This document shows positions 1 through 5,826 of a stretch of DNA of 5,826 nucleotides, piece after piece. Under the pieces are notes generated by a model. It had not been told where the DNA came from, made no database searches, and saw only the letters and a program-made list of their open reading frames with translations. Source of the DNA: an uncultured Spartobacteria bacterium (GTDB lineage Bacteria > Verrucomicrobiota > Verrucomicrobiia > Chthoniobacterales > JAATET01); assembly GCA_937901895.1 (NCBI GenBank), contig CALGTD010000062.1, forward strand, positions 1-5,826, read 5' to 3'. Each line of letters opens with the position of its first letter. Position 1 is the stretch's first letter. Both the position numbers and the translations under genes were made by a program.

Positions 1-971
1 TGCATGGCTTCGTTGACGGCGAGTCCCCAGGTTTCGTAGAGGCCGCGGGAGGGAAGAGCGAAGATGTCGGCGGCGAGATAGCGGGATGGCATTTCCGACT
101 GATTGGCAAACGGCAGGAAGAATACGCGATGGGAGTGGGCGGAGTTCGCCTGCGGCTGTAGCGCATTCTTCTCTTCGCCGTCGCCGACGAAAAGCAAAGC
201 ATGATCTCCAGTTGGCAGGGAGAGGTAAGCGTCGAGCAACTCGCGCGGCTGTTTTGCGGGTAGAAGTTTCCCGGCGAAGAGAATCACTCGCGTCGACGGC
301 TTGAGCTCCAGCGATGCGCGGAGCGTGGCAGCGGCGACGCGGTGAAACTCGAGCGAGGGGTTGAAGCGAGTATGATCGACAGAATGCGGCGCAAAGAAAA
401 GTTTGCGGGACGGAACGCCTAGCGTGGTGAAGTAGTTGAGGTTTGCGGCGCCGACATACGTGAACGCGTCGAACTGGGCATAGAGGAAGCGTAGTGCCGT
501 GCGGGTGAGAAGAGAAGGACGAGGACGTCCGATAAAGTGAGAGTCGCCGCGGAAAATGAGCGGAATACCTTGGCGACGCGCCCAAAAGATGAGCTTGAGA
601 TGAGCGATGTAGGCGTAGCCAAAGAGCAGGATTGCGTCGGGGCGAAACGCGGCCACACGGGTGTTTAGGGTCGGGTTGCGCAGGCCTCCGAAGCGATGAG
701 TTCCGGGATCGCGGGACGTGTTGGGGACGAGTTCGTGATCGTAGCCGGTGAGGAGGTCGACGTCCCAGGCGAAGGTGGATTGAAATTCCGGGTCGCGGGT
801 GGGTTTGACGCCGAAGTCCCACAGGTAGAACACGCGAAACGAGAGCGAGGTTTGTTGACGGAGCCAGCGAAACCACGGGCTGTAATATTGCGTGGGGTGG
901 GAGAGGACGATGGCCAGACGCGTCCCGGATGTATTCGAATTTTTGTGCGCGAATGAGAGGGCGGAGCCCAT
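1..971 (-). CDS. GT4-type glycosyltransferase, C-terminus cut by the window edge
   Basis: Read on the minus strand from ATG at 971, this frame stays open to the window edge and gives 323 residues with no stop. It is a GT-B fold, probably retaining, glycosyltransferase that would act at the cytoplasmic face of the membrane on a lipid-linked sugar chain. The N-terminal domain opens with LAIVLSHPTQYYSPWFRWL (about residues 19-37). The acceptor-domain core includes RGDSH (141-145) and VGAANLNYF (173-181). The donor domain has LFAGKLLPAKQP (231-242), FVGDGEEK (261-268) and an E-x7-E motif in ETWGLAVNEAM (E313 and E321), typical of GT4 nucleotide-sugar binding. Perhaps 50-80 C-terminal residues lie outside the window. 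The ATG lies 32 bases past the stop of the polymerase gene. A GTG at 1007-1005 in the same frame would overlap that stop as GTGA and add 12 residues. No clear ribosome binding site precedes either start. Family call is firm; sugar specificity is unknown. Confidence 0.88.
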   Translation of the reverse strand, partial: MGSALSFAHKNSNTSGTRLAIVLSHPTQYYSPWFRWLRQQTSLSFRVFYLWDFGVKPTRDPEFQSTFAWDVDLLTGYDHELVPNTSRDPGTHRFGGLRNPTLNTRVAAFRPDAILLFGYAYIAHLKLIFWARRQGIPLIFRGDSHFIGRPRPSLLTRTALRFLYAQFDAFTYVGAANLNYFTTLGVPSRKLFFAPHSVDHTRFNPSLEFHRVAAATLRASLELKPSTRVILFAGKLLPAKQPRELLDAYLSLPTGDHALLFVGDGEEKNALQPQANSAHSHRVFFLPFANQSEMPSRYLAADIFALPSRGLYETWGLAVNEAM

Positions 972-1003
972 CGATGTTTTGGAGAGTTGCGAGTGCCGGA
1001 GCG

Positions 1004-2548
1004 TCACGCGTTTGCCAGTGTGAAACGTTTGGTGGTGAAGAAGCCGATGAGGGCGACAGGCATCACCGCTTGGAACGTCGAGGTGACCAGCACGCTCGAA
1101 ACCATTTCGAACGAATTCGCGACGGACACGAAAATAATGAAGGCGATAAACCCCTCGAGGGACAGGAGCGGTTTCCCGCTGGACTTCTTCTCGAGCAGTC
1201 CGAACAGCCAGCCGATAGCAACACCCACGAAGATGCTGCCGATGAACGGGCCGAAGTTGCCGTAGGCTTCTGCCAACAGCCCCCAAGCAATGTAGGTGGT
1301 GAAGGTGCTTTCCAGGGACTGCCGGCCGAAGTGGACGTTAAGAAGAATCTGGCCTTCGTGAGAGCGGGGCTTGTTGGGCAACAAGACTCGTGGGACCAGC
1401 AGCGAGGGAATCAAGGTGTAAGTGCTGCCGCCCAGAGGAGTGACCCGAGCAGAGTCGACGCGGTCGATGACGTAGAGAATGTTCTGAAGATTGTTGACCC
1501 GCATCAGCAGGCTTTGTCCGGCGCTTTCCACTTTTTCCTTCTTCATGTAACGAGTCTGCCAAAGCGCATCGGCGTCCTCTTCGGTCGCCGTCATGATCGT
1601 CCAGCTCGCCTCGACCCACTGGCTGTAGCGATCGACCACATTAAAGAGGGTCGTGGCTTCGACGGCTTCGTCTTCTCTTTGCCAATACAGGCCGCGCATC
1701 TCGAACTTGCCGAGGTTGAGAAACGCGAGCACGGACCCGACGATAATGGCGAAACGCCACGGCATTCGGCCGCTGCCCCAAAAAAGTCCGATCGCGACGG
1801 AGAACATCAGAATGCCTGTCGCGGAAAGCAGAAAGGCGGACGCGGTTATGAGAGCGTTGACGACAAGCAAGACCCAGAAAGTCCCACGTTGGGAACGCGT
1901 CAGAATTCCGGACGAAAGCAGCAAACTGAGGAGGAACAATCCGCACGAAGTGACGGCGCTCACGAGGGCGAGGACGATCGAGTAGCTGCCTGCCGGCAAC
2001 AACGCGAAGAGGAAGCCGGCCATTCCAGCCAGAGTAAGCGTCTGATAGGCGGTGCCTATGCCAAGCAACCAAAAACCCACACGGCGAAGGCCATCCATGC
2101 CATCGGTTACCATGATGTTGAACAGTCTGGCGGTAGGTCGGGGAGTTTGGGTCGACTGCAATCCGAACCACCAGCCCAAGGTCATCGCGGTGAGGAATAA
2201 GAGGAGTTCGATCCCCGCGCGCATGGAGGTTTCCGCCGGATAAGCCTGCACAACCGGGTGTCGAACCAGAATCGGCAAACCGTAGGCGACCAAGTGCTGG
2301 GCGCACATCATGGGCAACATGGGGAGACCCACGCCGGCCTTTCGCCAAGCGTTCAAGCCGATCAGGACACCTGCCGAAAGCAGAGCAAAGGGGAGCGCTC
2401 CGGGACGGCTGCTTACGAACAAATACGCGGAGACGCCAACGAGCAGCGTCCCCACGATAGGGAAGGTCTTGTCGAGCACCGCCCGCAACTGCACGCCAAG
2501 ATCGAGCAGACGGGTTTCATACGTGAATTGAAGCTTTGTGGAGGCCAT
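1004..2548 (-). CDS. Multi-pass membrane protein, Wzy-like repeat-unit polymerase candidate
   Basis: A 514-residue integral membrane protein. I see roughly ten to twelve hydrophobic segments (about 30-46, 52-66, 76-94, 112-130, 156-186 as one or two, 189-215, 222-243, 245-257, 264-281, 436-451, 465-478, 485-505), interrupted by one large polar region at about 283-415. That topology fits O-antigen or oligosaccharide repeat-unit polymerases, which join lipid-linked units on the outer face of the inner membrane. Within the polar region the stretch GGSTY (373-377), then PSLLVPR (381-387), then PNKPRSHEGQ (391-400) resembles the G-x-T/S-Y...I-P-R...W-P-x-K-P signature I associate with Wzy-like polymerases. 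Position between two glycosyltransferases supports this. The frame is open upstream to 3016, but that part lies inside the preceding glycosyltransferase and is not hydrophobic, so ATG at 2548 is chosen, 4 bases after the upstream stop. No clear ribosome binding site is present; translational coupling is likely. A flippase or ligase-like role is possible but less likely. Confidence 0.75.
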   Translation of the reverse strand: MASTKLQFTYETRLLDLGVQLRAVLDKTFPIVGTLLVGVSAYLFVSSRPGALPFALLSAGVLIGLNAWRKAGVGLPMLPMMCAQHLVAYGLPILVRHPVVQAYPAETSMRAGIELLLFLTAMTLGWWFGLQSTQTPRPTARLFNIMVTDGMDGLRRVGFWLLGIGTAYQTLTLAGMAGFLFALLPAGSYSIVLALVSAVTSCGLFLLSLLLSSGILTRSQRGTFWVLLVVNALITASAFLLSATGILMFSVAIGLFWGSGRMPWRFAIIVGSVLAFLNLGKFEMRGLYWQREDEAVEATTLFNVVDRYSQWVEASWTIMTATEEDADALWQTRYMKKEKVESAGQSLLMRVNNLQNILYVIDRVDSARVTPLGGSTYTLIPSLLVPRVLLPNKPRSHEGQILLNVHFGRQSLESTFTTYIAWGLLAEAYGNFGPFIGSIFVGVAIGWLFGLLEKKSSGKPLLSLEGFIAFIIFVSVANSFEMVSSVLVTSTFQAVMPVALIGFFTTKRFTLANA

Positions 2549-2552
2549 CGGT

Positions 2553-3809
2553 TCACGCGCAGACGTTCTCGAAGAACTGCGCGTGCAGGCGCGCGAGTTC
2601 GCGAGCTTCCATCGCGACGAGCCGCGGCTCGTCGGCACAGCCGTTCTGGAAGCGTTCAAACTCCCGGCAAAACCGCGCAATAGATTCCGGGGCGTCGCGG
2701 TCGGTGGGGTCCACCAGCCAACCGGAATGGCCGGTGTGAGGTTTGACAAGATGGTGTAGCACGGTGCCTCGGCGGCCGAGGGCGAGCCACGGGCGTTGCG
2801 CGGCGAGCGTGAGCCAGATCTTCGACGGTGCGTATCCGGAATCGTCGGACCCGAAAATGAGATTTGCCCCCGCTGTGCGCAACGAGGCCAAGGCAGCGAA
2901 ATAGGGCATTCGAGTCGGGTCTTCGGTGACGGCCTGCGAAACGCCGAAGCGGGTTGCCAGGGCGCGCACGGGACCGGTGACGGCCGTGTGGTCGTAGCTT
3001 CCGCCGCGGAATTCACAGCGGAGCGGGTGGTCCGGAGCGTCGTGGTTCGCCTTCGACAGACCGGCCAGAAAAGCTTCCAAGGTCGAAGTCATGTCGGAGC
3101 CGAGTCGCCCAAGATAACGGATCGTTCCAGACTGAGTTTCGAACGGACCGTGGAGCTTTACCGCGGCGGAGAAATCGCGATTCGACCAACCCATGGGGAT
3201 GGTGGTCCCGCGGTCGGCGTTCCACCAAGGGTATCGGTTCTTCAGTTGATCGAGGTAGTCGGGTGAAACGGAGACGACGCCGGCGCAGCGTCGCAGGGTC
3301 CACGGCTCGAAGAGACGGGCCTGAAGGGAGGCGAAACGATACTTCCATCCTCCCGGAGGACGGGCACCGGCGGCGTGCACGAAATCGCTGCGCCATGGAT
3401 CCTGCAGATCGACGACGAACGGCACGCGGTGGCGACGCTGCCAGATGCGGCCGAGCGGCAGGCAGGCGAATTGCGTGGTGGAAAAATAGACGAGATCGAA
3501 ACGCCGTTCACTCAACAACCGGTCTCCGGCGTGGCGGAGACCGGGCCACGCCCGCCAGGCGATATTGCCCAGACCAAACCGGCGCGTGCGCCGTGCTGAA
3601 AATGCGGATACGCGGGTAACCGGAAGATCGTCCGGCAGGGTCTCAAGCAGCCCGGTTTCGAGTGGAGCGGCCGCGGCGGAGGGATCGACGGTGAGAACAT
3701 GGGGCTCCCAGCCGAAGTCGCGCAGATGGGGTGCGAGCATGCGCGCGCGCTGACCATCAGGCGCGCTAATCGGCGCGAAATGGGGCGCAACAATGAGGAC
3801 GCGTCGCAT
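2553..3809 (-). CDS. GT-B (GT4-like) glycosyltransferase, full length
   Basis: A 418-residue protein, a normal length for a GT-B glycosyltransferase. The N-terminus MRRVLIVAPHFAPISAPDGQ (1-20) and GWEPHVLTVDP (33-43) give the first Rossmann strand, the glycine-rich loop and the 'whole-history of GT4' layout of a family 4-like acceptor domain. DLVYFSTTQ (105-113), FVVDLQDPWRSDF (131-143) and AGVVSVSPDYLDQL (176-189) are further typical acceptor-domain blocks. The donor domain includes RYLGRLG (231-237) and SGYAPSKIWLTLAAQRPWLA (324-343). The last block occupies the place of the usual E-x7-E region but lacks its two glutamates, having instead a G-Y-x-P-S-K pattern seen in some sugar transferases. 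No membrane segment is obvious, so it is probably cytosolic or peripheral, adding a sugar to a lipid-linked intermediate. ATG at 3809 is 8 bases after the stop of the acyltransferase gene, and the stop is 4 bases before the polymerase start, so it belongs to the same operon. Donor and acceptor are not predictable. Confidence 0.85.
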   Translation of the reverse strand: MRRVLIVAPHFAPISAPDGQRARMLAPHLRDFGWEPHVLTVDPSAAAAPLETGLLETLPDDLPVTRVSAFSARRTRRFGLGNIAWRAWPGLRHAGDRLLSERRFDLVYFSTTQFACLPLGRIWQRRHRVPFVVDLQDPWRSDFVHAAGARPPGGWKYRFASLQARLFEPWTLRRCAGVVSVSPDYLDQLKNRYPWWNADRGTTIPMGWSNRDFSAAVKLHGPFETQSGTIRYLGRLGSDMTSTLEAFLAGLSKANHDAPDHPLRCEFRGGSYDHTAVTGPVRALATRFGVSQAVTEDPTRMPYFAALASLRTAGANLIFGSDDSGYAPSKIWLTLAAQRPWLALGRRGTVLHHLVKPHTGHSGWLVDPTDRDAPESIARFCREFERFQNGCADEPRLVAMEARELARLHAQFFENVCA

Positions 3810-3817
3810 CTGTTGGT

Positions 3818-4540
3818 TCAGTGCGCCGGTTTAGCGCCGCTGGTTTGAGCGAACGACGGCACGATACGGGGCGGTGGGCGTTTCAGGCGAAGGAACGGTT
3901 GTTCGATGAAACGATACGAAAGCGTGGCCACGACGATCGCCGCGACCAATGGGAGAAGCATTTGTCCATGACGGAGAGGGCCGATGTCGGAGAGGAACAA
4001 TTGCTGCCAGAAGTAGAGGCTGTAGGAGGTCGTTCCCAAGGCGGCGAGAGGCCCATAAAACTGCTGTTCGAGCGCGAGGGTCCATAAATGCCCGAGATTC
4101 CACGCGCCTTCCGGCGGGATCGAGATCCAGAGGTGGTGATAGTTCCAGGTAAACGTTGCGGCGGCGAGGAAGGTTTCTCCGTTTACGCCGGTCGGTCGGA
4201 AGAAGGTGAGGCCCGTGATGACGAACAGGTAGGCGTAGAACGCGGGGAAGATACGCAACGCGCGACGCCGGTAAAACTGGCCGATCGAAATGCGACCGGT
4301 AGCCGTCCATTCGCGTAGCAACAACCAGGTGATCAAGTAGCCGCTGAGAACAAAGAAAAGCCGCACGCCGGCGCTGGAATTGGCGAAGGCGCCGAGCCAG
4401 TAGCGGTGGTCGGGGTGGAGCGGCTGGAAATTGGCGACCACGTGACCGGCCAGAACGAGCACGATCGCGATGCCGCGCACACCGTCGAGGGAGCGGATGC
4501 GCTCGGTCACGGACCCGACGAGCGGCGTTGATTCAGCCAT
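3818..4540 (-). CDS. Acyltransferase-3 (OafA-like) membrane protein with its middle missing
   Basis: AT3 enzymes are multi-pass inner-membrane proteins that move acyl groups, often acetyl, onto extracytoplasmic polysaccharides. The N-terminal hallmarks are clear: RIRSLDGVRGIAIVLVLAGH (14-33) with the conserved R/D and the His at 33, then GVRLFFVLSGYLIT (58-71), then FYRRRALRIFPAFYAYLF (89-106). HLWTLALEQQFY (151-162) is the usual H-x-W-S/T-L-x-x-E-x-Q-F-Y block. Directly after it comes PLAALGTTSYSLYFWQQ (164-180), a block that in this family lies near the C-terminal end of the domain, followed by SYRFIEQPFLRLK (208-220), the normal C-terminal end. The product is 240 residues, whereas family members are usually about 340-400, so the membrane helices between the two blocks are absent although the frame is intact. 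ATG at 4540 is chosen because family homology starts just after it; it lies 34 bases inside the end of the upstream esterase-like gene, with GAGG ten bases upstream. Function of the shortened protein is doubtful. The family call is firm. Confidence 0.82.
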   Translation of the reverse strand: MAESTPLVGSVTERIRSLDGVRGIAIVLVLAGHVVANFQPLHPDHRYWLGAFANSSAGVRLFFVLSGYLITWLLLREWTATGRISIGQFYRRRALRIFPAFYAYLFVITGLTFFRPTGVNGETFLAAATFTWNYHHLWISIPPEGAWNLGHLWTLALEQQFYGPLAALGTTSYSLYFWQQLFLSDIGPLRHGQMLLPLVAAIVVATLSYRFIEQPFLRLKRPPPRIVPSFAQTSGAKPAH

Positions 4541-4550
4541 GGTTGAAGTG

Positions 4551-4554
4551 CCTC
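4551..4554 (-). promoter_or_regulatory. Possible ribosome binding site of the acyltransferase gene
   Basis: GAGG on the minus strand ends ten bases before ATG 4540, inside the end of the esterase-like gene. It is the best Shine-Dalgarno-like match before any start in the window and supports starting the acyltransferase at 4540 and not further upstream. The spacing is slightly long, so the match could be chance. Confidence 0.35.
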
Positions 4555-4805
4555 GAACCAGTGTAGTGCGGCGATTTCGGCGCCATGGGCCCTGAAATGA
4601 ACTCCGTCGCTGCGATATTCGGCTCCGAGCAGATCGAGATTGGGGCCCGGTGCGGTTCCGGGAGCGAGCGCGGCCAGTGTTTGCGCGGTAGTGATCTGCG
4701 CGTTGCACGCGATGCCCTGGCCCCAGGTGGAGCGGGCGATGAGCCAGAGCGCGGTCGGCGCGTCCTGCCGGCAGCTATCCTGAATTGCGCGAACGGTGCC
4801 CTCGG

Positions 4806-4812
4806 AAAAAAA
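4806..4812 (-). repeat. Seven-base T tract at the frame break
   Basis: On the minus strand seven consecutive T residues read GTT TTT TTC in the frame of the GQSN half and TTT TTT TCC in the frame of the DGVH half. Removing one T (or adding two) would join the two frames. The tract is therefore the likely site of the indel, a deletion junction, a sequencing error, or a slippage event. Confidence 0.7.
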
Positions 4813-5071
4813 CATATACGCCCGGACCGGCGGAAGCGCGTTCCGCAACATAGTTCCCGGCATTGGACTGGCCCGCCGCCACGATGACCAGACGACGAGA
4901 GGTGGGAATGCGGGCGAGTTCGGTAACCGAGAAGGGAGCCAACTTTGGCGGCGGAATCTGCGGTGTCCGCCAGCGACCGACGGGCCAGCGGTGTTGTAAC
5001 CAAATTCCCACGACGCATCCCAAGCCGAAACAAGCGAGCGCGAGCAGCGTGGGAGGAAGGCGGCGAATCAT

Positions 5072-5185
5072 CGAAAACGCGGGAGAAAGGCTGGGGCTTG
5101 CATCCTTGAAGGAAGGTCGCTCTCGATTGCCGGAGAAAGCGAAAATAGGTGCGAAGTGGGGAACGATGCGTGGAGACGCCTCATG
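5072..5185. other. Spacer between methyltransferase and esterase-like genes
   Basis: This is the only gap longer than about 35 bases in the window. I see no convincing -35/-10 pair, T-tailed hairpin or strong Shine-Dalgarno sequence. An 11-codon frame (ATG at 5103, stop at 5070-5068) ends with its TGA overlapping the ATG of the esterase-like gene. A 6-base inverted repeat, ATGCGT at 5166-5171 and ACGCAT at 5188-5193, brackets the methyltransferase stop but has a 16-base loop and no T tract. A promoter for the downstream operon could lie here but cannot be shown. Confidence 0.5.
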
Positions 5186-5826
5186 CTACGCATTCCAATG
5201 CACTTCGATCTGGTGGAAATGCGAAGGCTCGATCGAGGAGATTTCCCCGCCTCCAAGGAACTGCACACGCGCATCGCCGCGTTCCTGCAAAGCGCGAATG
5301 ACTCGGACGGGATCGCCGAATCCGTTCAGACCGAGTGGATGAGCTTCGATGACGAGAACGGATCCGGGGAGCGAAGGCATGTGTCGGAGAGTATCGGCGA
5401 GGACGGCTTCGTAGCCTTCGATGTCGATTTTTACGACGCTGGGTCCGACGACGCATTGTTGCAGGAGGTCGAGGAGCGGCATGGCGGGGACGACGGAGCC
5501 GCTGGACGAGACGTGGCCTGTGAAGGAGCCGGCCTCGGCAAAGACGAGCTCTGTCTCGCCGTTCGACACGGCGCAATTCTCCGCGCGAGCGCGGGCATCG
5601 AGGCGGTTGCGCCGAATGCTGCGGCGCAGCAGTTCGATGGCGCGCGGTGCGGCATCGATCGACACGGTTGTGACATGAGGGAGACGCAACAGGACGGAGA
5701 GCGTCATGACGCCGATGCTGCTGCCGATGTCGACGAAGCGGGAACGATGGGCAAGGAGTTCGCACAGGCGATCCTGCACGGGACGTTCGAAAGTCTCGAG
5801 CCGGCGGCTGCCGGTCCACGCCCAGG
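5186..5826 (-). CDS. FkbM-family SAM-dependent methyltransferase, N-terminus cut by the window edge
   Basis: The minus-strand frame is open to the right edge and gives 212 visible residues plus a TAG stop at 5188-5186. A GTG at 5779 exists in the frame, but recognisable family sequence (ETFERP and a tryptophan-rich run) continues upstream to the edge, so the true start is outside; perhaps 30-60 residues are missing. FVDIGSSIGVMTL (30-42) is SAM-binding motif I, with S-S in place of the more usual A-N. VSIDAAPRAIELLRRSIRRN (54-73) is the second SAM block, with Asp at the end of the strand. NCAVSNGETEL (83-93) and VVKIDIEGYEAVL (130-142) are the conserved FkbM blocks, the latter with the K-I-D-x-E-G-x-E signature. 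Members O-methylate sugars or other hydroxyls, and in this context a glycan repeat-unit sugar is the likely substrate. The protein looks intact where visible. It is separated from the next gene by 114 bases, so co-transcription is likely but not certain. Confidence 0.88.
   Translation of the reverse strand, partial: WAWTGSRRLETFERPVQDRLCELLAHRSRFVDIGSSIGVMTLSVLLRLPHVTTVSIDAAPRAIELLRRSIRRNRLDARARAENCAVSNGETELVFAEAGSFTGHVSSSGSVVPAMPLLDLLQQCVVGPSVVKIDIEGYEAVLADTLRHMPSLPGSVLVIEAHPLGLNGFGDPVRVIRALQERGDARVQFLGGGEISSIEPSHFHQIEVHWNA

Larger units (their letters stand above)
4507..5071 (-). pseudogene. Broken membrane-anchored SASA/SGNH carbohydrate esterase-like gene
   Basis: The family hydrolyses or transfers acetyl esters on carbohydrates using a Ser-Asp-His set. 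From ATG at 5071 one frame encodes a basic start, a membrane segment (about residues 7-25), a linker, and LVIVAAGQSNAGNYVAERAS (61-80), whose GQSN holds the catalytic Ser; this frame stops at 4775. A second frame, open from 4863 to the stop at 4507, carries the C-terminal part of the same family: GTVRAIQDSCRQDAP, then GPNLDLLGAEYRSDGVHFRA, with the D-x-x-H catalytic pair in DGVH (codons around 4608-4597). The frames meet around a run of seven T at 4812-4806. Even when the shift is bridged, only about 188 codons exist, against roughly 270-300 expected, and the central blocks (the G-rich oxyanion region and the H-Q-G-E-type block) are not found in any frame. So both a frame break and an internal loss are present. 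No clear ribosome binding site precedes 5071. It overlaps the acyltransferase gene by 34 bases, a fitting partner in O-acetylation. Confidence 0.72.

Noticed and set aside
419..658. A 79-codon minus-strand frame inside the left glycosyltransferase
   Set aside because: It is an alternative frame of DNA that clearly encodes conserved glycosyltransferase sequence (RGDSH, VGAANLNYF).
929..2200. A 423-codon open frame on the plus strand opposite the polymerase gene
   Set aside because: Its product is polar, low in recognisable motifs and rich in charged and Gln/Gly residues, as expected for the antisense of a hydrophobic membrane protein in GC-rich DNA. The minus-strand polymerase explains the region.
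2549..3016. Upstream extension of the polymerase frame to an ATG at 3016
   Set aside because: It lies wholly inside the glycosyltransferase gene, has no membrane segments or family motifs, and ATG 2548 sits right after the upstream stop.
4541..4708. Upstream extension of the acyltransferase frame to 4708
   Set aside because: The added residues are Arg/Ser-rich and overlap the conserved C-terminal DGVHF part of the esterase-like gene; AT3 homology begins just after ATG 4540.
4533..5033. A 166-codon minus-strand frame across the esterase-like gene
   Set aside because: It is the third frame through a region where the other two carry recognisable SASA/SGNH motifs; its own product shows none and does not supply the missing middle.
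5166..5193. Inverted repeat ATGCGT...ACGCAT around the methyltransferase stop as a terminator
   Set aside because: The stem is only 6 base pairs with a 16-base loop and no following T tract.
5181..5819. A 212-codon minus-strand frame overlapping the methyltransferase
   Set aside because: The product is Arg-rich with no motifs, whereas the adjacent frame carries the full FkbM signature set.

Overview
The window is a piece of a bacterial surface-polysaccharide (exopolysaccharide or O-antigen type) gene cluster. All genes lie on the minus strand, so transcription runs from high to low coordinates. The DNA is moderately GC-rich and densely coding. Gene content and protein style resemble polysaccharide loci of Verrucomicrobiota (Opitutales-like) or Planctomycetota, but this is an impression from protein motifs and not a firm taxonomic call.

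Layout in the direction of transcription: (1) an FkbM-family SAM-dependent methyltransferase, cut at its N-terminus by the right edge (5826-5186). (2) A 114-base spacer. (3) A membrane-anchored SASA/SGNH-type carbohydrate O-acetylesterase-like gene (5071-4507), which is broken: the catalytic-Ser half and the Asp/His half are in different frames and the middle of the domain is absent. (4) An acyltransferase-3 (AT3, OafA-like) membrane protein (4540-3818), in frame but about 100 or more residues shorter than usual because its middle is missing. (5) A complete GT-B-like glycosyltransferase (3809-2553). (6) A complete multi-pass Wzy-like repeat-unit polymerase candidate (2548-1004). (7) A second GT4-type glycosyltransferase cut at its C-terminus by the left edge (971-1).

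From gene 3 to gene 7 the spacing is an overlap of 34 bases, then gaps of 8, 4 and about 32 bases (or an overlap, if an alternative GTG start is used), so these genes probably form one operon. Inferred scheme: the two glycosyltransferases build a lipid-linked repeat unit, the polymerase joins the units, the FkbM enzyme O-methylates a sugar, and the AT3/SGNH pair would have added or trimmed acyl (probably acetyl) groups.

The most notable observation is that the two neighbouring O-acylation genes, and only these two among the five genes that can be judged, each appear to have lost an internal block of roughly 100 codons, while flanking genes look intact. This is either real decay of the acetylation module or an assembly collapse. 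I saw no RNA gene, CRISPR array, mobile element or convincing terminator, and no non-coding stretch longer than 114 bases.
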